Notes: generated by a model not told the origin, from the letters alone. 64,000 nucleotides of DNA from Tanypteryx hageni (GCA_028673005.1 CM054116.1:18051840-18115839); one strand, 5' to 3'. Counted from the stretch's first letter, positions 10,308-21,629 are shown. Program-made: numbers and translations.

Positions 10308-11169
10308 GCCAGAGATGTTTCATGAGCTGCTCATTCACTCAATCTAATTGGAGTGCATGCAGCGAGCAATAATGTTGAAATGACAACATTTTTCGGGGTA
10401 GTCAAGAAAATATTTAATTTTTTGTTTTTTTTTCTACTAAAAGGTGGGAAAAATTAACACTTTTATTAAATACAACCCTCAAAGAACACAGTGACACAAG
10501 ATGGTGTTCTAAAGCACGTGCAATAAGGGCACTTGGTTCTCAAATTAGTGATGTGCTAACTATTTTAATGCAAATATCTGAAAACATTACTTTTGGGGAC
10601 TGTAGCTAAAGCCAGATTATTATTATTGAATGTTACATCATTTAATTTCATTTTTATGTTAATAATGTGGGAAAAAATTTTAATCAAAATAAACAATATC
10701 AATAACCAACTACAAAACAAGATGCAAGACATTGTTCGTTCTTCGGAATTATTTAAGGGGTTACTACACAGCTTCAAACAATTCAGAAGTGAGGGATTCA
10801 AAGATATAATATCCAAATGTGTGAAAAAATGAGAAGAACTTGAAATATATCCGGCTCCTCAAAATAAGAGAAAAAGAAAAAAGAAAATGTTGCCTGGAGA
10901 AGAAGCTACTGATGAAGGAGCACTACTTTCGATCAATGACAAACTATAACACCTATTTTACGAGGTAAGTGATGTTATAATCTGTCAGTTAGATGGTAGA
11001 TTTAAAAATATGCACTGTGTATCATCATTACTTGATTTTTTAAGTGGAAAAAATTTAGATCAAATGTCATTAGTAGATTTAAAAAAGGCAGCTGCTGATA
11101 TTTGTATAGAATACCAAGATTTAGATTGTATTCAAATGCAAAATGAAGTAAAATGTTTTCAATTTTAGG
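10308..11169 (+). pseudogene. ZMYM1-like hAT transposase, C-terminal half, unit A
   Basis: Successive frames contain HSLNLIGVHAASNNVEMTTF, STKRWEKLTLLLN, HSDTRWCSKARAIRALGSQI (the TRW motif of hAT transposases), FNFIFMLIMWEKIL, LFKGLLHSFKQFR, a lysine-rich linker before MLPGEEA, and FLSGKNLDQMSLVDLKKAA. A one-base T deletion near 10433 (nine Ts instead of ten) breaks the frame in unit A only. Another frameshift lies near 10600, and stops occur near 10832 and 10948. No C-terminal dimerisation domain is seen. Clearly a dead copy. Confidence 0.8.
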
Positions 11170-11459
11170 TGCAAGCCGGCCGGATGGACAGATGAACCAG
11201 ACTTTCCCATAAGGAGTTCTGCTATTACTGCTTGGCTGCTAAAGAATGCCTTAAAAGTCTGCTTGTGGTGGCTGTTTTCACACAGTAAATGAAGACTTTT
11301 GGATGTCACCTGTGTTATCCAGATGTGCATTACCTTCTTCCTCAAAATGTGTGCTTTGAGAATCATCATCCTGCACGCAGTGAATGCGAAAGAAAAAATG
11401 AGATTACTTGAATAAAGAATACATTTTACAATATGAAGGTTCATGAGTTTTTTTGTTCT

Positions 11460-11953
11460 AGGTAACATTCATGGAACAGTATTGGGAAGAAAAGATTTCG
11501 GATTTCATGAAAAATGGAATTTCCATCACTGCGTGGGAGCACTGTATGGAAAACATATTGTGCTTCAAGCACCGTCAAACTCGGGAAGCATATATTTCAA
11601 CTGTAAGCAAACATTCACCATTGTGTTTCTAGGCTTGGTGGATGCATTTTACAATTTTACTTTCGTCGATGTAGGGTGCCAAGGTAGAATTTCAGATAGT
11701 GGAGTTTTCAGGAATTCAAAATTCTTTAAATGTCTCCAAAACAACTAACTGCAGCTTCCAAGAGAAAAACATTACCTGTGAGAGGAAAATTGTACCGTAC
11801 ATTTTAGTTGTGGATGAAGCATTTCCACTGTTGACAAATATTATAAAGCCGCATCATGGAATTTACGAAAAAGCATCTCTTGAAGGGATATTTAACTACA
11901 GGTTTTCGCGAGCACGGAATGTAGTGGAGAATGCTATAAAAATCGAAAATTAA
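11460..11953 (+). pseudogene. PIF/Harbinger transposase fragment, unit A
   Basis: Two overlapping frames give a Harbinger DDE nuclease region. The first (to 11748) contains WNFHHCVGALYGKHIVLQAP, KQTFTIVFLGLVDAFYNF and FVDVGCQGRISDSGVF. The second (to 11953) contains YILVVDEAFPLL and IFNYRFSRARNVVENA. In the family the first motif reads GALDGKH, so the first catalytic Asp is replaced by Tyr. A frameshift and a stop near 11743-11785 separate the motifs. The N-terminal part is missing. Non-functional. Confidence 0.85.
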
Positions 11954-12110
11954 AAATTGTAAATTTTTAGGGGTGGTTTTAACTCCATTTGTACATAAAG
12001 TTTAGTAATTGTTATCCTGGAAACTATAAATTGTAGGTATGAGTTTTTTCCAACATTTTGTAGCAAATTATATATAGAAAAAAAGTAAATTTTGAAAATG
12101 TTCAACATTG

Positions 12111-12255
12111 CGACCGCTAAAAATTCGAAATTATTTAAGCATATTTTAAAGGTTAATGTATTTTTGAATGTGTTATGAAACTGAAATTATTTTAAAAGGT
12201 AGATTTAAAAAAACGAAATAGGGATTATAGAAATTTTTATATTTTAATTTGTTTG
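12111..12255. repeat. ~145-bp dispersed repeat, unit A copy 1
   Basis: Starts GCGACCGCTAAAAATTCG and ends AAATTTTTATATTTTAATTT. It matches 12870-13014 at perhaps 80% by eye, with partial relics at 6236-6400. Confidence 0.7.
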
Positions 12256-12357
12256 GCTTTTAAAATTTGAAAAGTTTAAACAAAGAGGTGAATGTTTAGG
12301 TACAACAAGGCAAGGCAAGTTAGTTCTGTAATTTAAATATTTTAATTAATTTGTTCC

Positions 12358-12591
12358 CATAATTTCCACGACAGCATGGTATTTTGAAGGACCACGTTTT
12401 GCTAAATAAGGGCAGTCATGACACTCCACAGACGTGACTAAATCTTCTTCTTCATCTACAACTACACTCACTTCATAACCTCTTTAACTTATTCTGTGTT
12501 CAGGGCAAATCTTGCCTTTAGCAATACAAATTTTTCCTTCTTGCTTCAGTTTAACAAATCCAAGAGAATTACTGACATAGTCTTTCCTCAT
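12358..12591 (-). pseudogene. Cys-rich coding relic, possibly SWIM-type zinc finger, unit A
   Basis: From an ATG at 12591 the minus strand reads about 78 codons with one internal stop near 12485. It includes LGFVKLKQEGKICIAKGK, then ICPEH, and after the stop YEVSVVVDEEEDLV, VECHDCPYL and KYHAVVEI. The spacing of ECxxC then a basic stretch and a late His resembles a SWIM-type zinc finger. The Cys before that His is missing. The ordered amino-acid composition suggests genuine former coding sequence. Function not known. Confidence 0.35.
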
Positions 12592-12782
12592 TGACCTCAA
12601 AGGTAGAAAAAAGCCATAAAAGCAACAATGAAATTTGCGTCAAATACAAAAGAGACACGCAGTTATGACACACACTTCCACAGTTTTTCTTTTCACAAGT
12701 ATAGGTAATAACTAAGACAGATAGACACTTAAAACAACAAACTTCATCACAATTCCTATAGACAAGACAGACGGAAACAGAT

Positions 12783-12902
12783 GAGCTGGAGATTCGAAAT
12801 TTTTTTCTTAGGTAGGATTTTGTGCAAAACCGACTAGAACAAACGAAAATCTTAAAAGAGTGCGACAATGCGGCCGCTAAAAATTCGCATTTGTTTAAAC
12901 AA
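12783..12902. repeat. Dispersed repeat (GAGCTGGAGATTCG type), unit A copy 2
   Basis: Second copy of the sequence at 6751-6864, overlapping the start of the 12870 repeat. The 113-codon minus frame at 12569-12910 mostly overlies this repeat and is not a credible gene. Confidence 0.7.
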
Positions 12903-13014
12903 ATTTTCAAGGTTTATGTATTTCCGAATGTGTTACAGAGCTGAAATTTTTTATAGGTAGGATTTGAAAAAAAAACGAAAAAGGGATTATAGAAATTTTG
13001 ATATATTAATTTGT
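12870..13014. repeat. ~145-bp dispersed repeat, unit A copy 2
   Basis: Begins with GCGGCCGC (a NotI site) followed by TAAAAATTCG. In unit C the direct copy stops exactly one base before this repeat would start. Confidence 0.7.
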
Positions 13015-13381
13015 GCTGCCGTTAAAAATTCTTAAAATTTAAACAAATAGATAACTGTTTACGTAGATGCTACATCTGGTAAAAATTATTAAAGTATTTG
13101 TAAATTTTTAGTATCCCTTTTGCTTCCTGACATTCTACATTGACTGACTGTGTGCCGTCAACAAGAGACCTTTTTCCAGAAACATATTATTCCCGGGTTT
13201 TAACAGGGTTTCTCGTGTTATTTAGGATGTTTTAGCAGAAAGCAAAAGCAATGAATTCTCTGATTATGGCACACGATACAGCGTGAAACCTTGAGGATCG
13301 AGTTGCCAACAATTCACGGAATATTTTTCTGGTGGCCACAGCAAATCCTTGGCACTTGTTTCCTATATTGCTCCGCTAAAT

Positions 13382-13700
13382 CAGCGGTGCCCAAACTACG
13401 GCCCGCGGGCCAAATGCGGTCCGCGAAGGGTTTTTGTTCGGCCCGCGAAGCTGAGGCGAAAAATCAATTCGAAAAATTTAACACACAAATTCATACATTT
13501 TTTAAAAATTTTCATAATAAAACTTTAAATATTGAAATGTTAGCCATGAAAACCTTATTCAGACAAGATTTTCACTTAATGGCATCTCAGAACATATAGA
13601 AATTTTCCGATTTTAACTCTAATCCGGCCCGCCGAAGAATTGACAACTTCCAATGCAACCATTGATGTGGCCCGCCATTAGAAAGGTTTGGGCACCGCTG
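13382..13700. mobile_element. hAT-type MITE, 319 bp, unit A
   Basis: 15-bp perfect terminal inverted repeats (CAGCGGTGCCCAAAC and GTTTGGGCACCGCTG) are flanked by an 8-bp target-site duplication with one mismatch, CGCTAAAT (13374-13381) and CGCTAATT (13701-13708). Inside each end are the GGCCCGC-rich subterminal sequences typical of this hAT MITE group. The core is AT-rich and non-coding; the 102-codon frame across it is spurious. Confidence 0.93.
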
Positions 13701-13708
13701 CGCTAATT

Positions 13709-14366
13709 CTCTGAAATACATCGAAAAAGCGCTACAGAGTCCTAAACCACCACTACGTTATTCCATAAACATATAATCCCCCGCCCATGTTTAACGTTCT
13801 TCCTGCTGTATATTAATACATTTGTGTACGTTTGCTACGACTCTATAAATTGAAAGCTTTTATGAATATGATTCTCCTTTTTTTATTAAATGTGAGAATC
13901 CATTAGCATTTGCCGTTTAAGCCTTTATTGTAATATCGATATTTTTCTTTTGATTTTGTAAACGATTGTTACAGCTGCAGAAGCAATTAATTACAGGGGA
14001 ACTTTAAAGCTCTTCCAAATATTAATATTAATTAATTAGACGGAGGGGACTATTGATGTCTATAAATCACGAGGTGCAATGATCTAAGTAATACCACATC
14101 ATAAATTTCTTATCAGATTTTTGTATATACTCCTTCGAATTATTATATAAAAACTACGGGTATCGTTGACCTACTTAGGAAATTGCTATAATTTTTTCGA
14201 GGAATTTTTGGTCAATTATTCTACGTAAGATAATTTTGAATCCTACATATTTCACAAGTTGCTCAGCATTTCTATTTCATTTTCATTGGTAAAATATCGT
14301 CAGTGACTGGGTCCTTAAACACTGGATAGATGTATTCTATAATGACTAATATTTATTTTGATATCC
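13709..14366. other. No feature recognised, unit A
   Basis: AT-rich, no convincing open frame or repeat. The unit B counterpart is 32877-33534. Confidence 0.5.
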
Positions 14367-14529
14367 CTACTTCTCGAAGGAGCACTTCTAGTGTCGCTGG
14401 CTCGAATCCTGCCTCGAGCATGGATTGTTGCGATCCGTCACGGATTTTCCGGTCATTTTCTGATGACAAGCTTTAAGTAGCTTTTCGGAAGACAGGAAAA
14501 ACTCCAAATAGCTAAAAAAAAAAAAAAAA
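14367..14529 (+). mobile_element. tRNA-derived SINE with poly-A tail, unit A
   Basis: A B-box-like GGCTCGAATCC (14399-14409, one mismatch to the consensus) lies about 30 bp inside. A short unrelated body follows and a 16-A tail at 14514-14529. Only a 6-bp ATATCC match flanks it, so the target-site duplication is uncertain. The A box is not obvious and may be missing through 5' truncation. Confidence 0.6.
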
Positions 14530-15377
14530 GAATATCCAAGCCACGTTCCTTACTCCGTTCCCGATATCCTTACTTAAAATAAGAGAGGAACAATTTTTCG
14601 GCGAGCGAAGCGAGCAAAGGTGGGTGCAAGGAAGGTGTGGGGATTGTGGGGTGGGATATCTCCGAGGTACTTACGTATTTTGCCTCATCAATTTCTCCGG
14701 CAAGAATATACAAACATTACAACAAACAACTTCTAAACATAAAAATCAGCTATCATTAGAAACAATACACAAAAATCCTAGTTAAGTGTGATTTTGATCA
14801 CACCATTAAGGTTTTTGTAGGTAAAGTAGTTCAGAAATAACTTCAGTGAGTGGATGGGTAATTGAAAATGATGTTAACCGGATGGGTTAGCCACCCGCAC
14901 AACACGCAACTACAGATAGCTATTTTTTACAAATTAATTATTTTCTCAAAATATTTTGTATAAATTTAACTAAAATTTTATACGATTCCTCATATTATAT
15001 ATTATTATATATATTGTAGTAGGGTGTATTTATGACGTTTTTCAGCTTTATATCTCGAATAGCTTCCGAGATAGAAGGGGGGGGGGGGGAAGGACAACTT
15101 AAATTTCCACTTTTTCCTTTCCTACGGCCGTCACTTAAAAAAAATCAAAAAACTAAAATACGATTCATAATCAGAAGATTATGGTCTTTCATTTGATACC
15201 CAATATGTATTTTTTTAAATAATGAATTTTTAACCTCCCACCATTTTCAACAATTTTCCGTCAATTATTTGTTTGTAATATATTTTTCGTGTCGTTGGAC
15301 CAGTAATGTGCGTATGCATGCCAAATTTGATGTCCCTCGCGTGAACGGTGCGATCAGCAGACCTTTCTGACAGCCTG
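14530..15377. other. No gene recognised; includes G13 run, unit A
   Basis: Contains a run of 13 Gs at 15077-15089, kept at the same length in unit B (34245-34257). No reading frame of interest. Confidence 0.5.
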
Positions 15378-15399
15378 ACACACACACACACACACACAC
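15378..15399. repeat. (CA)n microsatellite, unit A
   Basis: About 11 CA dinucleotides. Confidence 0.9.
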
Positions 15400-15612
15400 C
15401 AGGAGCTCAGTGTTCAGTGATTTCAACTGTGTTGAAATGGGGAGGCAGCGGTGTAACTCACGAGTTCCTCCTCCCTGGGCGCCTGGACCCTTCATAGTTC
15501 CTTGTTCTTTTAGTCTTTATGAGTAGAAAATGAATCCCGCGTTTGATAATATTTATCTGTTCTCTGCATTGAATTCTGTCAGTCATCACTAAAACATTCT
15601 TTTAATGAATTT

Positions 15613-15892
15613 TTCCGAGATTTTCATTTCCTATGTACACAGACGTCCAGCCGGCCCTGCCCCGTCAAAAGTTGGCTAAATCGTTGTCAGTCCACTTATG
15701 CAAAACTGAAAAAATGACGGACCTAGATCTAACAGCTTCCGAGATATTCATTTCTCACCTACAACGGCCGCTAACCGGCCCTGTTGTGTCAAAAGTTGGA
15801 CTGAAAGCGTGTGTCCGCCTACTTAAAAAAACCTGAAAAAATGACGGCTCTAGCTCAAAAGACTTCCTTGATATTCATTGCTAATAGTGTGG
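15613..15892. repeat. ~124-bp tandem repeat, unit A
   Basis: Units start with TTCCGAGATATTCATTTC-like sequence at 15613, 15737 and 15864 (the third is partial). Each full unit holds CCGGCCCTG, GTCAAAAGTTGG and CTGAAAAAATGACGG. The 67-codon frame at 15633-15836 only reflects the repeat. Confidence 0.8.
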
Positions 15893-16039
15893 TATCACCC
15901 CTACCGACATTTTCGATATTATATTAGCTCTTAATAATTCATAAACCGTTCCTTACTGAAAAATCCCATAAAAGCTACAATTGATTGAAAACATTTGAGG
16001 GAATATTCGTCAAAGAAAAGATTATGAGCTATCACTCAC

Positions 16040-16385
16040 TCGGAAACGAATATGAGCGGTTACCTGTTGAGAAACGATTATGAGTAATTATTCACTGACA
16101 AACGAATACGATTGATTATTGTATTATTCGTTGAGAAACGAATACGAGTGATTATTTGGTTATTCGTTGAGAAATGAATACGAGTGTATATTCGATTATT
16201 CGTTGAGAAACGAATACGATTGATTATTCGGTTATTCGTTGATAAATGAATACGAGTGTTTATTCGTTGAGAAACGATTATGAGTGAATAATCAATTATT
16301 AATATTCGATTATGATATCACTCTGATATAATCGAATAATTCGAATGATATAACCGAATAATTCGAATATGAATATTCGAATATA
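16040..16385. repeat. Degenerate satellite rich in ATTCGTTGAGAAACGAATA, unit A
   Basis: At least seven variants of TTCGTTGAGAAACGAATACGAGTG, spaced about 30-60 bp apart. The array ends in a cluster of short palindromes (TTCGAA, ATTCGAAT) at about 16320-16385. The core itself is partly self-complementary (TTCGTT/AACGAA), so each unit can form a small hairpin. It abuts the transposase pseudogene. Confidence 0.8.
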
Positions 16386-16396
16386 CCATCACTAAT

Positions 16397-17068
16397 TCAG
16401 ATGCTGTCATCCAAAGAGATCATTATGTTTTTCCCACGGTTCGTAGGAACCCTTTTGATAGCATCTATATTTTTAGGAGATAATCCATAATTGTTGGTAC
16501 TATGTAGATTAAAACCAGTTTCATCTAGAAATAATATTCTTCCTGATGGAATCTTCATGATTTCACGAGAATATATTTTCCTATTTGATAAAACTTCAGG
16601 TGTTGTGGATTTTGAAACTCTTCCTTTCAATCTTTTTCTTGTAATGCCAATATTTTTTAGATTTGTCGATATAGTAGACTGTGTACAGATGAAGTCATAT
16701 TCTCTCAACTTTTCTAGAATGCCTTTTTGTGTCAATGAGCAGTCGGCTTGAATAATGTCACATATTTTGTCCGATAATCTAGAAACTTGTTGCGGTTTGA
16801 GTCCAGGCTTCTTCCGTGTTAAATCAACTTCTTCCATATTTTCCTCAGCTTCGTATATTCTCCTCATTAGTTTGTACACAACAGACAAAGATACGCCCAA
16901 GTTTTTTGCCATTTTAACCGCTGACTCACCTTGTTATCTCATATTTTTAAATATTTCAATTTTTTCGTCGGTTAATGAGGTTAATTTCTTTCTTGTTCTA
17001 GCAACTGAATCATTTAGTACACTCTGTATTCCATTTTAATTTACTACTTCCTGAGAGTTTTCTTCCAT
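16397..17068 (-). pseudogene. Tc1/IS630-type transposase pseudogene, unit A
   Basis: The open part (16912-16397, 171 codons) holds a helix-turn-helix with MAKNLGVSLSVVYKLMRRIY, a second DNA-binding region through QADCSLTQKGI, and the start of the DDE domain with ILFLDETGFNL, whose Asp is the first catalytic residue. Similarity then ends at a stop after GKNIMISL, so the second Asp and the last acidic residue are missing. The same frame extends 52 codons upstream to an ATG at 17068, interrupted by two TAA stops at codons 11 and 45. The region between (ARTRKKLTSLTDEKIEIFKN) looks like genuine transposase N-terminus, so the true protein began before 16912. Dead by both stops and truncation. Confidence 0.85.
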
Positions 17069-17130
17069 TACAGGGTGGGGTTAGTATTGTTTATAATTAT
17101 GAATAATCTATAATCTATAATTCACGATAA

Positions 17131-17276
17131 TGTGTTTATAAATACTGATAGTTTGTTTATAACTACTGATACTTTGTTTATAACTGCCAATAATGAATTT
17201 ATAACTACCGATACTTGGATAATAACTAAAAATAATGTGTCTATAACTTCGATAGTGTGTTTATAATAGCCGATAA
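17131..17276. repeat. Short tandem repeat of ~20-24 bp (TTTATAACTACTGATA type), unit A
   Basis: About seven degenerate units, TGTTTATAACTACTGATAC and variants. The 71-codon minus frame across it is a by-product. Confidence 0.75.
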
Positions 17277-19369
17277 CCCAGCGCGTCCAACCAGGCCTAG
17301 GAAACACTTCAGAAAAAGGTTGTACCGCGTTACGCATTGAAACTAATGTAGAGGACTCGATCTATACCAGCGACGTCATACTGTTGCACTACGCATTTTA
17401 TGCTGCGTCTGGTTGTAACGCAGTGTTTCTCATGCTGTAAGGTTTTACTTGAAGTCGAAGTCCTTCATTAATTCTAACCAGCACAAAACGCCAGCCATCG
17501 GAAGATGTACGTAAATGTATTTATATCGTACTTTCAGTTATTTTTTTGCAGTACGAAATGATACGTTCCCGAGGATAATATTTAGCGACTAGCAGTTAAT
17601 TATGAGGAATTCATTAAATTTACGTGTGAATTCTTCTTTTAGGATATTATGTTTCATTGAGAACACGCCGCGGAGGTTTTCCCTTCCTTGTGTAAGATCA
17701 CTTCGGCAATTAACGCTTCCTGCTACATAGAGCAATACTTAATTATCAAAAACTTTCGCAAATCATCAGTGACGCAGACACGACTCAATTCCTTTGCTAT
17801 TTTAACAATTGAATACCAAAACGCAAAGTTATTAAATGTTGATAAATTGATTTATGTCTATATTTTAATTAAAGGCGGAAAATGAAGGATTTGCCAAGGG
17901 CGCTAAAAACACTCCCTACGGCTGTGCATATAGACTCATATAGACTATATATTTACTCAACCATCGATGTAAAATACATTTTTATTAGACGTATTCAAAA
18001 CAAGATTTATTTTTTCCGTAAATAAATACATCTTTATTGTAGAACAAATATTCATTTTACAGTGAATTTTGATGCAGCGACGTGAGATGGCCTGAAAAAA
18101 ATGAAAAAGAAAATTAATCATTTCGTAATAAAATAAAAATTCTAATATAATTTCAATGACTCGTTTAACCTTTAATCATAATTTTTCTCTCCGCCGTCTC
18201 TCATTACAATACTTTGTATCTTTCTTAAAAATGACAATCGGTTATAAATCTTTGATTTGCGAGTCGTCCATTTACAGGGGATAAGAGGAGAGAGTTTTCA
18301 CTGAATTTTCTATTCGTATCTCTTTTTTGAGGAGACGTATTTTTATTATGAACTTGAAAAGGAATTATTTTAAACAAACCCGAACGCACTCCGTAACCAC
18401 AACTATCATCCCTCATTCGTTTCTTCCCCAATGGAGATTATTAAATTATTTTAGTGCTTTTTGGAGATACATGTACCAAAAAGTGTAGTTTTAATGCGTT
18501 CTTCACCAACTAAATGACAGCAGCGGTACGCCTTATGGGTATGTCGCCTCCGTCCGTCCGTATCTTTAATCCCAGAAACCACTTTCCGGATTTTAGTTAA
18601 ATTAATTAAACTTGTTAAAATTAATCAACGCATTGTGATTTTCAACTGCATCCATCAATTAGTACTTCCAAATTAAATAATCGTGTACTCGTTTCTTCCG
18701 TCAAGCAACAATTTGCTACCGTATTTTTCTCTCCCTGGCTCCTATACGATATGTTCTGTAAGTTATTTATCAAAACATTTATTCGAATAAAGAGCAACAT
18801 TTCCCACAAAGTCGTCCGCGGTCTATATAATAACAGTTTATAGTTTTGCAGAAAAAATTTCTAGAAAATCCCAGTCATAATATCACATATTTTGTTTACA
18901 TCTATCGCTACGAAAATTATATCGGCGAGCGACAATTTAATGGTGATTTATTTCGAAAAGGGCACCTCGCAGTTTCGGAACTAAACATCGACAAAAGTTA
19001 AAGTGAGAAGGACATTTTTTTCTCGAAGACGTTCTATTGAATCTTTTTATCGAAAAATATTTCACCACGGTGATATCGACATTCCAACTCGTACCGATTG
19101 TAAAATAAATAGAGTTTTTGCACATTTACTTTTCCCCCTCCTTTGTTCCATTTTATTCCATTTAATTCTAAATCGCGAATTTCACTGCAACTATTTTCTC
19201 ATCTTTAAAATTTTGATATTTCGAACTCACATTTGAATTATCCGGATGGTTGCATCGGAGCACGCCTTGCTACCCTCGAAGATGTAGTCCGGTCCTTGAG
19301 CTCTGAAACCGATGTAAAAGGTGTTGTTATCTTTTACGGCGAAGCTATCGCCAGCGTAGCGCTGGGTGC
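17277..19369. other. Unidentified DNA to the end of unit A
   Basis: No gene recognised. Frames of 62-77 codons (17688-17885, 18225-18431, 18937-19236) lack similarity to anything I know. The last ~120 bp, before the position where unit B starts, become GC-richer and lead into the palindrome region. Confidence 0.45.
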
Positions 19370-19449
19370 TGCTGCCGGTAGCTGCTGCGTATGATGGCGC
19401 ATGGCAATCCGACGTTTCGATCCCAAAGATCTTCTTCAGGGATCGATAC

Positions 19450-19539
19450 GTCGCACTGGATGCAGCTTCGGGCGCCGCCTGCGTAGGAAGGCACGTGCCA
19501 GCCTACGCAGGCGGCACCGGAAGCCGCATCCAGTGCGAC
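19450..19539. repeat. 90-bp GC-rich palindrome, unit B
   Basis: Same 38-bp arms, same three mismatches and same GGCACGTGCC core as the unit A copy. Confidence 0.9.
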
Positions 19540-21629
19540 GTCGTCGTTCTCTCCATCATCTTGGCAGGGTTTATACATCGGGTTCAGAGCCAAATTCTCG
19601 GCGGAGGGTACCTACCCCTTAATGTTTCCCTTCTAGGAGTAGAGGCTGGACGTACTCCCACATTTCCAGTGGAATTTCATCTAAAAGTAAAATAAATGAA
19701 ATCACCTGTATTAACCGCGATTAAATAACCATATTCTCGAGTAACGCCGGTTACTAAATACGTAAATGTAAAGTGGAAAATAATTTCGAGGGCTTTCCCA
19801 CCATTACTGATTAAAGTATTCTGCAATACTTACGTGATTCTATGAAGTTTGTTATCAGGAAGCCATCCCACGTCGCCCAATTACTGTTTTCTAACTTTCG
19901 ATAAAAATTTGAAATTTTCCTCATCCCCAGTCGATAAATAAACCAAATATATTTTTTTAATTTGAAAAGTATACTGTTTATAATTTTGAGAATTTTGTCG
20001 TTAAATACAGCATCCAGCAATATATAAGTGATAAGGGATACTTTCAAAATTTTGATTATCTCAATCGTTATGAAAATACGGAGAAGCGTCAATAAAACAA
20101 TGATGGTCTTGGATTTGATGTTGTAGAGGGCGCCCTGTGGGAAAAATAAGAGTGGTACATCGTGACTATCATGATAACATAAACGGAGTTATGGTGATCT
20201 AAGATTAAGAATGAGATCAAGAATGAGTGAACATGAAAAACACATAAATGAATCTCGGAAGTCAATCAGGGGCACCACTTTACTGGTGACAAAAAATGAG
20301 CTCTCCGTCATATCTCGTAAAGTATTGGTCATATCAAAAAGGTTTTCAAACAGAACCTGTAGAACTAGTACAGTATTTCGTTCCGTATACATTTTTATGG
20401 TAGGAGTGGCCGTTATCGGGAAACAAATAATTTGTAATTCGCTCTGAAGTTAGAGAAATTCATGCAGAGCTGCCTAATAGTTGTCAACGTAAACAATCTT
20501 GTTGGTTACGGAAGTAAATCTGCTATATGTAGCTACATAAATACATTTAATTAAATGGGTTATCTAAGATGTAGAAAGAACGGAAACGTAAATATTACAA
20601 CTAATGATCTGATGTGAGGTGGGTACGTTTAAAATAATTGTCGATTGTTTGGTTGATTAAAACTGATTAGAAAATAAATACCTGCGTAAATAAAAATTGA
20701 ATATTTACCTGGAATCATTTCTTCTGTATCGTTTTGCAGTATGTACTAAATAAAATTACGTAATGTGTTTATTAATGCACCAAGTCAGGAAGTGAAGGGA
20801 TTTTTAGTCGACGGAGAGATAAAATAGGATCGTGGTGTTTTGCAGTTCTATGCCGTGCGTTCGTTCAAATCGTATCGTTTAGTTTCAAACACTATATCGA
20901 ACGAGACGCGCCTATTTGTGATACACTTTCCTGACTTGCTTAAGCATCGATTCGGTAAAGACATAAGTACTAGATAAACTCGCACGAGAATACTTGCTCC
21001 TTGCATTGAAATGGGATCGGGAATGAATGACATTAGACCATGCCACAACGTTAGTTTCATCTCCTGACTATGCTACGAAAATTCTTATGCAGGCTTCATA
21101 ATTGCGCCACCGGTCTTCGAAAATTACCATTATGCTCGCAGCGATTATTTTTGCGATAGTTTTCTGCTAAGGACCTCCGAACATGACTAAAAATCTCCCC
21201 CTCGCGGTGAAAATAAAACGGTATACCCCCGAGATCCCCTGATATCAATTAGTGCACTCCATGCAAATGATAGGTCACGTCTCTCGATTTCACCGCTGCT
21301 TTGCTTTACGCTTACCTTTCATCCGTGTGCACCACTTACAAACGAATTGCATTTTATGGCGTATTTTATGTCAAATAAAACCGAGAACCTAAAACGTTTA
21401 CCTCTTAAACCCACATCTCTGTAAAAAAAAGCTTGACCTATGCAATCCAACTTTCTCCAGCTCCTTCCGAAAAAAATCATACGAGCCTGGAACAATGTCG
21501 TCAGCTACTAAGCTACAAAACGATAACTATTATAAACTTTATTTTTTTCTATTACCTTGATATTTGGTTCCATTCTGAGAGAAGCGAATGATTTACGCCT
21601 TAGTCCCATAACGTTCTATCGCAGTAGCC
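19540..21629. other. Unidentified AT-rich DNA, unit B
   Basis: Counterpart of 171-2290 with scattered SNPs and the 37-bp deletion near 20545. No gene recognised. Confidence 0.5.

Larger units (their letters stand above)
1..19369 (+). repeat. Macro-unit A of a ~19.2-kb tandem array
   Basis: First complete direct copy seen in the window. The left edge is only where the window opens, so the true unit boundary is unknown; position 1 corresponds to 19370 and 38538. It is about 200 bp longer than unit B. Causes are a 37-bp segment near 1180-1235 and a tRNA-like insertion in an extra minisatellite unit (about 2650-3166), both absent from B, partly offset by a ~250-bp block near 3500 present only in the other copies. 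Scattered SNPs separate A from B up to 10568. From 10569 to the unit end I found no difference from B. Confidence 0.95.

Noticed and set aside
12569..12910. 113-codon Cys-rich frame (also 31737-32078, and fused to 156 codons at 50901-51371)
   Set aside because: Mostly overlies dispersed repeat sequence; a different frame in part of the region shows the better coding-like relic. The longer 50901-51371 version is a product of the junction at 51200.
13291..13599. 102-codon frame over the MITE (also 32459-32767)
   Set aside because: Crosses the MITE terminal repeat and its non-coding core.
16040..17276. CRISPR-like array from spaced repeats
   Set aside because: Repeats are degenerate, spacers are irregular and related to the repeats, and the context is eukaryotic.
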